Shown here in pieces: positions 1 through 11,401 of a stretch of DNA of 53,829 bases (position 1 is the first letter of the stretch; each line of letters starts with the position of its first letter). Below the pieces are notes generated by a model that saw only the letters and a program-made list of their open reading frames with translations, had not been told where the DNA came from and did no database searches. The DNA is from Legionella tunisiensis (lineage in GTDB: Bacteria; Pseudomonadota; Gammaproteobacteria; Legionellales; Legionellaceae), in NCBI RefSeq assembly GCF_000308315.1, contig NZ_CALJ01000248.1, positions 1-53,829 on the forward strand, in the 5' to 3' direction. Position numbers and translations under genes: made by a program.

Positions 1-1743
1 CGTCGGGCAGGAATTCCTATGATAGTCAAATTCACCCGTATGCCAGACCATTCAGGTACACGCATTTCTAAAGAAAGTGATGATCATGCTCCGCCCATAA
101 AATCCATTCAAGTCAAACATAGTATTATTCTGATTTCCATTGATACATTAAATATGTGGCAACAAGTTGGTTTTTTAGCCGATGTATTTGCTGCATTCAA
201 AATGCATGGGTTTTCTGTGGACCTCCTCTCTTCATCAGAATTTAACGTGACACTTTCATTAGATAGTAATGCCAAACTGCGTGACCGTCAGGCACTAGAT
301 GCTTTACTCGCTGATCTGAATTGTTTCGGTCGCGCTAAATTAATTGAACCATGTAGTGCGGTTAGTCTTGTTGGTCATCACATACGTACCGTTCTTCCCC
401 AATTAGGACCTACCCTTGAAGTATTCGATGCCCAGCAAATTTACCTCATGTCCTTAGCCTCAAATGATTTGAATTTAACCTTTGTTGTTGATGAATCACA
501 AGCTGATAAATTATGCCAAAAACTACATAGCCTGCTGATTGAAAATAACCCGCAAAGTTTCTACTATTCAAAAAGTTGGCAGGAAGAGTTCGGCAAACCA
601 GAATTGAAAAAAGTACCCTGGTGGGAAAATGAACGCCAGAAATTGCTAACAATCGCAGCAAACAATTCGCCTTGTTATGTCTATCATAGTCCAACACAGG
701 CCAATAAAGCGGATGAATTATTAAGTTTAAAATCGATTGATCAACTCTATTACGCGATAAAAGCAAACCCACATCCAGCTATCTTGCACACTCTTTATAA
801 CAAGGGAATTAGCTTTGAATGTGTTTCTATAGATGAGCTAAAACATGTCTTGAACTTATTTCCCAAAATCGACAAAGAAAGACTGCTTTTTACACCCAAC
901 TTTGCCGCAAGAACAGAGTATGAATACGCGCTTGCGCTAGGTTGTCACGTTACTGTTGATAATTTATATCCTTTGGAAAATTGGCCAGAACTCTTCACCG
1001 AAAAACGCATTCTATTACGCATCGATCCGGGTTGTGGTGCAGGACATCATAAATATGTTTGTACGGGTGGTAATGAATCCAAGTTTGGCATACCACAGCA
1101 TGATCTCCCTCAAGTTATTCAGCTGGCTGCCCAACACCACATTAAAGTCATCGGTTTACATGCTCACTCTGGCAGCGGGATTTTAACCCCTGAACTTTGG
1201 CAGCAAACCGCATTGATGCTCACAGCATTAACCGAGCAATTCCCAGACGTATCTGTCATTAATCTGGGGGGAGGCCTAGGAATCGTTGAAAAACCTGGAC
1301 AACAGCCTTTGGATTTGGCAGCCCTGGATGCGTCCTTAATGGCAGTAAAAACCCGTTTTTCTCATTTGAAATTTTGGCTAGAACCTGGACGCTTCTTTGT
1401 AGCCGAAAGTGGTGTCATCCTCGCGAAAGTAACCCAGTGCAAAGAAAAAGGCAAAGTCCGCTTTATTGGTATTGAAACTGGGATGAACTCGTTGATGCGG
1501 CCTGCTCTCTATGGTGCCTATCATGAAATAGTCAATTTAAGTTGTCTTCACCAGGAAAAGATCGGCTTTGCGCATGTCGTTGGACCAATTTGCGAATCAG
1601 GAGATACCTTAGGCTATGATCGCTTGCTACCAGAGACCCAGGAAAATGATGTAATCCTCATTGCTAATGCCGGTGCCTATGGTCATTGCATGAGTTCCAA
1701 TTATAATCTCAGAGCACCAGCGCAAGAAATTATTTGGGATTAA
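1..1743 (+). CDS. lysAC: Bifunctional aspartate kinase / diaminopimelate decarboxylase (LysC-LysA fusion), 5' partial
   Basis: The frame is open from base 1, so the N-terminal kinase domain lies upstream of the window. The first ~190 visible residues are the regulatory ACT part of an aspartokinase (for example GIPMIVKFTRMPDHSGT). From residue ~215 a fold-type III PLP decarboxylase follows. It has the PLP-lysine motif YYAIKANPHP, HAHSGSG, the phosphate-binding GGGLG, EPGRFFVAESG and the active-site CESGD near the C-terminus. Family knowledge: the two halves catalyse the first and last steps of lysine and diaminopimelate synthesis in the cytoplasm. A fused LysC-LysA is unusual but occurs in Legionella and some other gammaproteobacteria. 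No frameshift is seen. The next gene starts 8 bp downstream, so co-transcription is likely. Confidence 0.93.
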   Translation, partial: RRAGIPMIVKFTRMPDHSGTRISKESDDHAPPIKSIQVKHSIILISIDTLNMWQQVGFLADVFAAFKMHGFSVDLLSSSEFNVTLSLDSNAKLRDRQALDALLADLNCFGRAKLIEPCSAVSLVGHHIRTVLPQLGPTLEVFDAQQIYLMSLASNDLNLTFVVDESQADKLCQKLHSLLIENNPQSFYYSKSWQEEFGKPELKKVPWWENERQKLLTIAANNSPCYVYHSPTQANKADELLSLKSIDQLYYAIKANPHPAILHTLYNKGISFECVSIDELKHVLNLFPKIDKERLLFTPNFAARTEYEYALALGCHVTVDNLYPLENWPELFTEKRILLRIDPGCGAGHHKYVCTGGNESKFGIPQHDLPQVIQLAAQHHIKVIGLHAHSGSGILTPELWQQTALMLTALTEQFPDVSVINLGGGLGIVEKPGQQPLDLAALDASLMAVKTRFSHLKFWLEPGRFFVAESGVILAKVTQCKEKGKVRFIGIETGMNSLMRPALYGAYHEIVNLSCLHQEKIGFAHVVGPICESGDTLGYDRLLPETQENDVILIANAGAYGHCMSSNYNLRAPAQEIIWD

Positions 1744-1750
1744 TCATCAA

Positions 1751-4700
1751 ATGCTTAAGGACAGCCAACAACGTCTACAAGCCACGGACCCTCGCCAGTC
1801 CTTTATTGTACAAGCACCGGCAGGTTCTGGTAAAACTGAAATACTGACGCAACGCTATTTAAGGTTGTTAGGCAATGTCAACGAGCCCGAACAAATCGTT
1901 GCCCTTACCTTTACACGCAAAGCAGCCAGTGAAATGCGAGAGCGCATTATCCTGGCTTTACAGCAAGCTGCTTCCGGTACCTTACCTGCTTCTTCACATC
2001 AACAACAGACATACGGTTATGCTGTCGAAGCACTAAACCGCAGCACAGAACGAGGGTGGCAGCTTCTGCAACAATCAGGACGTTTAAGAATTATAACTAT
2101 CGATTCTTTGTGCCAAACACTCTGTCAGGCAATCCCTCTGCAAGAAAAACAAGTCCCCTATGCACAAATTAGCGAATACCCAGAGCGCCATTATCAAGCA
2201 GCAGCAAGAGCCTGTCTTGCGCACGCTCTTAGTGATAAAAATTTACATCACCCCTTAAAATGTTTGTTACAACATTTAGACAACCGTCAGGACAAGCTTT
2301 TAGAATTATTGGGGGGACTTACTAATCAATCGCGATCAATGGTTAACCCCTTTATATTTTGCTCGTGAACAAAGCCAAACAAGTTATGAGCAGATGCTTG
2401 TCTTTATTGAACAACATGAACTAAACCGTTTTAAACAAAGCACGCCTATCAATTGCCAGGAAGATTTATGTCAGCTTGTTCGTCAATTCGCTAACCTTGA
2501 AACAAATCCGGAATCATCCCGCTATTCACTGCGTAACTGGCATAGCTTCACACAACTGGATAGAGAATTAGTAACCAATCTGGCTGCTTTACTTTTAACC
2601 TCTCAGGGACATTTGAGAAAAAGTTTTGATCATCATGTCGGCCTGAAGCGCGGGATCTGTGAGGATAGCTTATATAATCATTTAAAAGAAAATAGTAAAG
2701 AAATTCTCAGCCAACTTGATAATGCACCTGATTTTCTTGAAGCCTTGTTGCGAGTACAGCATCTACCTGCGCCTCACTATGACCCTGAACAATGGGAAGT
2801 CCTACAAGCTTTATTTACTTTACTTCCTTTGTTAGTTGGGCATTTACATTTGATCTTCAGTGAACAAAATGAAGTCGATTTTGCTGCCATTTCCCAACAG
2901 GCTTTGCTTGCGCTCGGTAATGAAGAGACCCCTACTGATTTGACACTTCATCTTGATAACATCATCCACCATTTATTAGTCGATGAATTTCAAGATACGT
3001 CTATTCAACAGTTTCAATTGTTGACGAAATTAGTCCACGGTTGGCAACCCGATGACGGTAAAACTCTTTTTGTAGTTGGTGATCCTATGCAATCCATTTA
3101 CCGTTTCCGCCAAGCAGAAGTGGGCCTTTTCCTGAAAGCAAAACAGCAAGGAATAGGTCCTGTTCGATTAACACCCTTGGAGTTGTGTTGTAATTTTCGC
3201 TCTACTGCAACCATAGTCAATTGGGTAAATAACCAATTCCGTACTATTTTTCCCCAACTCGATGATATGGAATCCGGTGCCGTTTCCTTTCATTCATCAA
3301 TGAATGTTCTACCTACTGATGAAAACAGCTACGTCAAAGCCCAACAATTTTCAGATCGCCAGCAAGAAGCACACGCGTTGATAAAATGTGTTGTTACAGA
3401 ATTACAAGTCAATCCCAACAGTGATATTGCTATTCTGGTACGTTCACGTAATCAGCTCACTGATATCATGCGACTATTGCGCGAACAACAAATTAGTTTT
3501 CAGGGTGTAGAGATTGAATTACTAGCTAAGCTTCCTCATTTGCGCGATCTTTGGTCATTAACCCAAGCCTTACTCAGGCCAGCAAATCGGCTGGCCTGGC
3601 TGGCATTACTCAGAAGTCCTTGTGCTGGACTATCTTTGGCTGATCTTCATTTACTAGCCAATTTCGACAAGAAAAAATCCATTTATTATGCGTTATCACA
3701 GTTAGACGATATAGTTGCACTAAGTGAAGAAGGACGTACACGGGCTCGCTTTGTTTATACTGTGTTACAAGAAACCTTGGCTTGTCGCCATCAACAATCA
3801 TTCTCTGACTGGGTAGCACAGTCTTTCCGTCAATTGCATGGCGATAAAATTTTAACCGCCACAGAGCAAGCTGACCTGGAACAATTCTGGCTCTTGATTG
3901 ATCGATGTACTCCCAACGGCCAATTACCTGAATGGGATCATTTTAACAGCGAATTTAATCGATTATATTCTCAACGTACCAGCCCTTCCCGTTTACATGT
4001 GATGACGATTCATAAATCCAAAGGACTAGAATTTGATTCTGTAATTTTGCCAGGCTTGAGTTCTAAAGCCAGAAACCAAGATAAGCCTTTGTTACGCTGG
4101 TTAAAATTACCCAGTAAAAAACATGGTGAATTATTACTTGTTTCCCCTATAAAAGCTGCGCATCGAGAACAATGCTTGCTTTATGATTATCTGGGTAAAT
4201 TGGATAGCGAAAAAAATAATTATGAATTACAGCGCTTACTGTATGTTGCAGTTACGCGTGCTAAAAAAGACTATTCCTTTTTGACAGTAGCGAAAAAGAA
4301 ACCCAAGGAACTTTCCGCAGCTTTTTAAAACATGAAGAATTTCTTGCCCAGGAAGAAAGATTGGAATCCATTATGCCTCCCGATAAATTGCCCGAACTTT
4401 ATCGGCTGCCTTTAGCTTTCTATCCTGATTTACCATCGATGTCTATCTCCAAAGTACCGACAGCCACTCTTTTGCCTACAGATAGTAATGCACGCCAACT
4501 AGGAATAGTTACCCATGAATTACTGCAATGGATTTGTGATCATCATCCCAGCACCGATGAAAATCTACCCTGGTCGCTTGTCATAAATCAACTTAAACAG
4601 TTAGGTTTGGATAAAACAGAACAAGACAAAGCGTATGAAATGCTTCGTCAGCAAATCGCCTCTTTGTTTCAAGATCCAATTGGTCAATGGCTAATACAAC

Positions 4701-5002
4701 CTCACACGGAAGAGAAAAATGAATACGAATTGCTGGTTGGCGAACAAGGAACTGTTAGCACCAGAATTATTGACAGAACCTTTATCACTCAAGAGTGTCG
4801 TTGGATCATTGATTTCAAAACTGGTAGTGAACAAATGGAGGCCAAAAAACATCACCAACAACAAGTCAATGAGTACGCTCGTCTTTTGGCCGAACTAAGC
4901 AGTCAACCTATTAAATGCGGACTCTATTACCTGACTAGCGGTCATTGGATACAATGGGACTATGTCAGTCCTTTAGCAATATCATCTGCCGAGTCAAAAT
5001 AG
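1751..5002 (+). CDS. UvrD/RecB-type helicase-nuclease (AddA-like), two frameshifts
   Basis: ATP-dependent DNA helicase with a C-terminal RecB-family nuclease, expected to act in double-strand-break processing. Visible motifs in order: Walker A APAGSGKTE, QIVALTFTRKAASEMRER, the DEAD-like box DEFQDTS, GDPMQSIYRFRQAE, TIHKSKGLEFDSVILPGL and motif VI YVAVTRAKK. The C-terminal PD-(D/E)XK core reads WIIDFKTG, followed by QQQVNEYARLL. The frame breaks twice: one extra G in the G6 run at 2311-2316, and one A missing in the run at 4263-4268. Correcting both gives one continuous protein of about 1083 residues, a normal AddA/RecB length. No AddB partner is adjacent. AddA-like rather than true RecB is an inference from the compact architecture. 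Confidence 0.85.
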
Positions 5003-5134
5003 TGATCAACCCTCTATAGGACAGTAAAAGGTTAAGGTTACCGAAATAGGCGTTGTTTTAGATAGTAGTATTATCTATAGTTTAAATATATTTGGCAGAT
5101 AATTGATGTTAAGCAGGAGTTGTTCAATTTAAGG

Positions 5135-7307
5135 ATGATTAATAATTCATACAATAATGGCATCTTAGTCATGATGCCCAAATTATTTGTAATCCTTATC
5201 CTAATGGTAATTATATTACCAACATTGGGGATATTGTTTGGCTTTAAATTAGCAATTCCTAGCTGGTCGCATAAATCGGTAATTATTTACCATGCTTTAT
5301 ATTATTGGTCTATTTCGATTATTGCGGCAATAGTTGCTTTACTTGCATTCACTCATTATAGATTAACAAAAGATAATGTAGCGCTTAGTTTAAGTTTCGC
5401 TTATTTATTTGCGACCTACTTTAATACCACATTTACCTTGGCTAACGAATGGGTATCTCCCTTAAGTGAAAATATTGAAAATTTACATGCCTATGTTTGG
5501 GTTCTTTCAAATATTTTCACAGGAATCCTATTAGCAGTGGGCTTAACGAGTTACTTACTAAAAAATTTAAAGCAACAACACTTGATAGCAAGTTTATTCA
5601 TTTTAACAATTCTCTTTATTCTTGGCAGCGGTTATTACTGTACATATTGGCTCCCACGTGTAGAAAAATTTCCTCGAATTATATATCCAGGAAAAACCAT
5701 TATGCACCCTTTTGGTTTAATAAATTTATTCCTGTATCTGTATTTGATATTCGCTATTTATCCTCAGTTAATTAAGAAAAAATTCTCTATCTTGCCTTTT
5801 TCTATTCTTTATATTGCGATCGCTCAAATTGTCATATCTTGTTATATGATCTTTGGTTCAACGCATATCTATAATACCGTTTATCTGAGTGCGCTATTAA
5901 TACAATTGTTAATCTATTTAATTCCCTTTTTCGCATTGATATTAAGTTATCTTTCTAGTTATGATTTCGCTCTTGCAAGCCAAAAAGAATTACAGCAACA
6001 AAAAGAGAAATTTGAACAACTATCTACCTATGATCCTCTAACTCATTTACTGAATAGACGGGCGTTTGAAGAAACCACCAATAGAATGATCGAAAATGCT
6101 AAACGCTATAATTATAACTTTACTCTTTTATACCTAGACTTAGACAACTTTAAATCCGTTAATGATTCAATAGGACACGATATAGGAGATGCTTTAATTA
6201 AAGCAGTTTCCCTACGCTTAAAAAAGCCATACGAATGAGTGATTATTGTGCCAGATTAGGTGGCGATGAATTTGGAATCATTCTTACAGAAGTTAATTTG
6301 CAACATGATGCTAATCTCGTAGCACAGAAATTAATTACTATCTTGAATAAACCATTCCGTATCAAGGGCAAACAACTTTATACTGGAGTCAGTATTGGCA
6401 TTGCTATCTATCCATCAGATGGAAATACCTACCATGATTTATTAAAAAATGCTGATACTGCAATGTATCGAGCTAAAACATCAGGTAAAAATACCTATAC
6501 ACTCTATACAAAAAATTTATCGGAAATTTATTTACATGAATTGGAGATAGCAAACCAATTACGTAACGCTCTTAAGAAAAATGAATTTTACCTTAGATAT
6601 CAACCTATATATAACTTACCTACCAGACAAATTATTGGTGGCGAAGTGCTTTTGCGTTGGGAAAATAAGCTTTTGGGAAACATTATACCTCAAGATTTTA
6701 TTCGTATCGCAGAAAAATTGGAAATAATGATTCCTCTTGGTAACTGGGTATTAGAAAATGCTTGTCAACAAATTAAAATTTGGAATGATAAATATAAAAA
6801 ACCCTTACAATTTTCGATCAACTTATCACCGGTTCAACTATCCACTCCGAATTTTATACAAAAATAAAATCTATATTAAGAAAACATCACATTAAGCCTG
6901 ACACATTAAATTTGGAATTAACAGAAACTGCTTTGTTAGAAAATCGAGCGAGCATTGAAAAAATATAATCGCTTTAGAGAAAAATGGCCTTCATTTATCT
7001 CTTGATGATTTTGGCACAGGGTATTCATCTCTAACACGTTTGAAAAACCTACCGATTAATACCTTAAAGATTGATAAATCATTCGTCATGAATATTGAAA
7101 ATGAAAGTAATTCTGCAATCATAATTGAAGTCATTATCCATCTGGCAAAAAACTACAAAAAAAGTGATCGCTGAAGGAATCACCACAGAGAGTCAATTAA
7201 AATTCTTAATCGCCAATGGATGTCATTACGGCCAAGGTTTTCTATTTAGTAAACCATTATCTGCAAATCAATTTGAATCGTTAGTTTATAGAGCCTCTTC
7301 CAGTTAA
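5135..7307 (+). CDS. Membrane-anchored GGDEF-EAL protein (c-di-GMP turnover), four frameshifts
   Basis: The N-terminal ~270 residues form about eight hydrophobic segments, probably an integral-membrane sensor. They are followed by a GGDEF domain (YDPLTHLLNRRAF, then RLGGDEFGI) and an EAL domain. The EAL signature reads EVLLRW, and INLSPVQL, LELTETA, DDFGTGYSSL, LKIDKSFV and AEGITTE follow. Both catalytic signatures look intact, so either cyclase or phosphodiesterase activity is possible. The frame breaks in A-runs at 6220-6225, 6860-6864 and 6958-6963 (one A short each) and 7157-7163 (one A extra). Repairing them joins every conserved motif. I chose the ATG at 5135, behind AGGAG at 5115-5119. 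A TTG at 5120 and ATGs at 5171/5174 are alternatives. Confidence 0.85.
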
Positions 7308-7406
7308 CGAATACTATTTATCTGTTGTGAACAAATGCGATCGATTTTAATTGCTCTTAGTGTTTCCGGATATATTTAACAACTGTACAAGATACCTCAT
7401 TAAAAC

Positions 7407-7886
7407 TTATAATTCTTTCAATATGCTAACTAATAAATCAACTGAATTAGCCAGTGCTATTTGCTCCTCCCTAGCTAAAGTCTGCAGACTTTCATTCAAG
7501 CGGTTATGGAGAAGATAGGGGGAGGAACAAACAAATTCTTTTCCTTTTTCGGTGATATCAATAAAAATAATACGGCGATCTTTTGAATCCCTGGCGCGAT
7601 TAACGAAACCCTTTTCTTCCAAGCGATCAATAACACCCACCAAGGTACTGGTAGATAAATAAACTCGCTTTGACAATACTGAAAGCGTCATAATGCCTTT
7701 TTCATAAATCTCATACAAACATATAATTTGAGGGACAGTAAGCCCATAGCACTTATTTAAACGTCTAGAATGGTGATCCATCTGTTGCATCATTTTGCGC
7801 AAGGCAAGCATGATCATTTTTGATCGCTGCTCGGATTGCACATCGAGCTGAGTTTTTTCTAACACATTATTGTCAAAATTGTTCAT
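7407..7886 (-). CDS. MarR-family transcriptional regulator
   Basis: A 159-residue intact protein with the winged-helix core of MarR regulators: the recognition-helix region LSKRVYLSTSTLVGVIDRLE, then the wing GFVNRARDSKDRRIIFIDIT with the family's D-x-R-D-x-R-R pattern. It is expected to bind DNA as a dimer and to be released by a small ligand or oxidant. It is transcribed divergently from ybdK, and the shared upstream region carries nested inverted repeats (7912-7973) that are plausible operators. The ligand cannot be told from sequence. It ends convergently about 100 bp from the GGDEF-EAL gene. Confidence 0.88.
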   Translation of the reverse strand: MNNFDNNVLEKTQLDVQSEQRSKMIMLALRKMMQQMDHHSRRLNKCYGLTVPQIICLYEIYEKGIMTLSVLSKRVYLSTSTLVGVIDRLEEKGFVNRARDSKDRRIIFIDITEKGKEFVCSSPYLLHNRLNESLQTLAREEQIALANSVDLLVSILKEL

Positions 7887-7911
7887 GAATAAGTCTACTA
7901 ACTCGTCTAGG

Positions 7912-7973
7912 GTTGAAATGAGCTGCTTAAACTATTAGTATGAAAAAGTAGTTTGTGTACTAATCATTTCAAC
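7912..7973. promoter_or_regulatory. Nested inverted repeats between marR-type gene and ybdK
   Basis: The outer arms GTTGAAATGA (7912-7921) and TCATTTCAAC (7964-7973) are perfectly complementary. Inside them ATTAGTA (7934-7940) pairs with TACTAAT (7958-7964), and an extra AGTA at 7947-7950 could also pair with TACT. The repeats sit 26-87 bp upstream of the MarR start, where an autoregulatory operator is expected. Seen in sequence; the binding role is inferred. Confidence 0.5.
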
Positions 7974-8140
7974 AGCTATAGATTTTTAATAAACTATCTA
8001 TTGTACTCAACTATTCCATACAACTGTAGGAGCCTTTGTAAATATAGTGAGGACAAACAAGTTATCTCCCACAAATCTGAATCGAAGAATTCATGATACC
8101 TAGTTTTTTAAATCAAAATAATAAAAAGAAGGATTAACTG

Positions 8141-9347
8141 ATGCAAAATCAACTCTATGAATCCTTATTAGCATTTCCTGAGTCCGAATTCTCTGCTGCA
8201 CCAACAACGATAGCCTCAGCAGAAGAAAACGAAATTTATTTTCGTAGCGATGGTGTTCTTACCTTGGGAGTAGAAGTTGAATTACAACTCATGGATGCCA
8301 CTCATTATAATTTATGCTCACGCGCAGAAGAAGTATTAGAAGCCACCACACATCTGGGAAAAGTTAAACCGGAATTTTATTTAAGCACCATAGAAATTAA
8401 CACGGATAAATGCTATTCAGTACAACATGTTGAAGAGGATCTCTACAAAACATTCACTGACTTACAACCTGTCACAAAAGAACTAAACCTTTTACTTTCA
8501 ACCACAGGTTCTCACCCTTTCTCCAAATATTCCGACTGGATAATTTCTCCGACCGCTCGCTATCAAGAATTAATTGATCGTAACCAGTGGCTGACGCGTC
8601 GCATGAGTGTTTTTGGTTTACATATTCATCTGGGTATGTCCAGTGGTGAAGATTGCATTCGCTTTAATAATTTTTTATGTATTTTTACCTCATTTGCTAG
8701 CATTATCTTCAAGTTCTCCTTTTTGGCAAGGAATTGATACCGGACTATCCTCGTGTCGGCCAACTACTTATGAATCATTGCCAACAGCCGGCCAACCCTA
8801 TCATGTGCAGACATGGCAAGATTTCGAATATCTTTATAAGACACTCAAATCATGTGGCTCGATAAAATCACTAAAAGATTTATGGTGGGATCTGCGACCA
8901 AGCCCTAGTTTTGGCACACTGGAAATTCGGGTTTGCGATGGCACAGCTACTCTTTCTGAAACGTTAGCAATTGTTGCATTTATCCATACTCTCGCTCACT
9001 GGTTTAATGATAATGGCAGTTGGCTTGAATCAGTGTCCTATCCAACCCACTGGCTATCACGGGAAAATAAGTGGCGAGCTATTCGATATGGTTTGGATGC
9101 TGAGTTGGTCATGAATACGGATGGCAAAATAAAGCTGATGAGAAATGACTTAGAAGAATGGATTGAAAAACTGCAGCCTTATATTAATCAACTGAATTAC
9201 CAACCTTATTTTTCAACCCTGCAAACTATTCTAACTCGTGGTACCAGTTCTGAACGGCAAAGAAAGGTCTTTGCGCAGACTAATTGCTTTAAAGAAGTAA
9301 CCAAACATAATATCAACGAATTTTTACAGCAAAAACCACTCTATTAA
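8141..9347 (+). CDS. ybdK: YbdK-family carboxylate-amine ligase (glutamate-cysteine ligase type 2 fold), one frameshift
   Basis: Belongs to the GCS2 family of ATP-dependent ligases, which join a carboxylate to an amine; the E. coli homologue has weak glutamate-cysteine ligase activity. Visible motifs: LTLGVEVELQLMD at the N-terminus, FGLHIHLGM (metal-binding HxH), LALSSSSPFWQGIDTGL, WWDLRPSPSFGTLEIRVCD and a C-terminal TSSERQR. The frame breaks in one of two neighbouring T-runs (8671-8676 or 8682-8686). Removing one T from either restores a ~402-residue protein of family length. The SD AAGGA precedes the ATG closely. It is divergent from the MarR regulator, which may control it. Confidence 0.87.
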
Positions 9348-9489
9348 AACAGCCTAAATTTTTATTACCTCCGAATCAAGAATTACCTCTCGTGCGCAAG
9401 GAATTTCTATCCTTCGCGAGAGAGGAAAATGAATCATTAATGACATGTCCTTGAGCTGCTGTCGCACTGTATTATCAAGAATCACGGAG

Positions 9490-11192
9490 TTACATAAACC
9501 CGTTGCCATTACGCAATAAAGGCAACACCTCCGACAACGGCCGCTCAGGTAATTCCAGTAAAATCTGTTCTTGCGGACCTACAATTGCCAATAAGTTGAT
9601 TAAGCTATTGACGCCATGACAAACAGCATCAGTACGAACTGTTTGTGTTCTAAAGTTGGTAATAAAGCCTCCTATCGCTCGCGCAGGATTTTTGACATTG
9701 TAAGTATTTTCTTTGGTATAAGCATTTTGCAATAACCAGCGACTTGATAAGGTAATAGCCTGTCTATACTGTTGGCAATCCGTCAAATGGTTTGATTTAC
9801 AAAACTCGTAAAACACGCCCATGACTTCATTAATCCAACCATTGCCACTAGCTGACATAGCATCCAGATAACGGCCATTGTTATAGATATCATCCATATT
9901 GGTAATCTGGCGGGATAAAATTTTACTACCTACACGTTGGATCGTATCCCGATAGACCGGTGTATTATCTACCTTGGCAAAATCAATCAAGGACATCATT
10001 ACCCAACTTGTAGAGATAGAATTCGCCGGACGGTAATTATCACCGACTAAAGGACCTTGGGTATTCACCAAATCGACAAAGCGTTTAGCAATCTTGGTTG
10101 CCCCTGCACGGTAACGCTTATCCTGTGTCACTGCATAAAGTCTCGATAGGGCAGACAAGACTTGTCCAGAATACAGAAATGATTGTTTTTCATTATATTG
10201 CCAACTACCACGATCACAACGAGCAATTGGTTTTACCCTGCCATCCTGCTCTACCATCGTCAATAACCAATCCCCTGCTTTTTTAGCTGACTGTATATAC
10301 TTCGGTTCATCCTTGTAGAGTTGAGCAAGCTCCAACAAGGTAAAAATAGTTTTCGAAGTAGTCCCTACCACAACCACGCACGTTTTCTGATTCGTATTGG
10401 GATCAAAGCCATAATAAAAACCACCGGCATTAGGCCCCTCTGTTACCTGATTAGATAGAATAAAATCGGCGATTGGTTTAAATTTCTGTTGTAGTTGGGG
10501 ATCTTTGTTTAAAGCGTAAAGTTTTAACAGCGTATATAAACTGGATGAAGAATAAATAGTCCTTAATAAACTTTCTTGTTTGTCGTCACGTGCATTATAA
10601 AACTTAAAAAACCGTGCAATTGTGGATGCATTGTTTCTAACAAATAGTGTTCACTATTTTCTATTTGCTGCTCAACCGCCTTGGTATCTAACTTTCTAAT
10701 GGCAACACGACTACCCACCAATTCAAGTCCCTGATCATAATATTCAATAAAGGAATAAATTTTTGCCGGATAATAGTCAAAATCAACTTTAAAACGGTAC
10801 TCCTTAAGCTGCTCTGGTGTTAATTTATCAGCAGCTTGCTGACTAAGTGCTAAAGCCGTTGCCTTTTTTAAAGTATCCGTTAACCGTGCGCCATGGGCAC
10901 ACCCCTTCCCCACCTGCTTTCCTTGATAATAGGCAGTGATTTTTACACTCCAATCCATTTTTTGATAAGGATTACTCCATGTGGCATCCAAATCATTCAG
11001 TTTAGATTGTAAAATTTTTGCGTTTTGCTCAATTGCTGCTGCACGAATAAATTTAATCACTTGATCGCGAAATACTTGATTACTTACCTCAGGAACAAAG
11101 CTATGTTTTACTTGTTCATTACGAGGTTCCCAAACAGCATAAAGAGAAAAAGAATATAGAAGGCAAAACAGGAGTGTGGTTATTTTACGCAT
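9490..11192 (-). CDS. Exported six-hairpin-glycosidase-like protein of unknown function, one frameshift
   Basis: The gene starts with a clear Sec signal peptide (about residues 1-20, ending SLYA). Residues ~30-190 form an alpha/beta region with GKGCAHGARLTDTLKKA, which faintly recalls the AMMECR1 fold. The rest is a series of paired helices (LLELAQLYKDEPKYIQSAKKA, SFLYSGQVLSALSRLYAVT, SWVMMSLIDFAKV), typical of alpha/alpha six-barrel proteins such as six-hairpin glycosidases, epimerases or LanC-like enzymes. One A is missing in the run 10606-10611; adding it joins the two parts into ~567 residues. The role may be envelope polysaccharide processing, but substrate and catalytic residues are not identifiable. 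The promoter faces away from the Fic-like gene. Confidence 0.6.
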
Positions 11193-11401
11193 ATTGCTTA
11201 TCTTCCTGGTGCAATGAAATAGTAGTAATATCGAAGTTAGAGTTTATTAATAAAGGCATTCCATTAGCAATCGGATCTTCTCTTATTATGTGGTGAGTTG
11301 CCTCTTTAACTCAGCTGCTTGTTTCATAGTTACCTTAACCTATCCAATGCAATAAATGCGGTGAACTATAATAAAGAAAGCGCAAATCTGAGGTCGTAAA
11401 A

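Noticed and set aside
1751-5002. Programmed ribosomal frameshifting at A-runs
   Set aside because: Breaks occur in dozens of unrelated genes, in both directions and also in T, G and C runs, without common slippery heptamers or downstream structures. Sequencing error explains them better.
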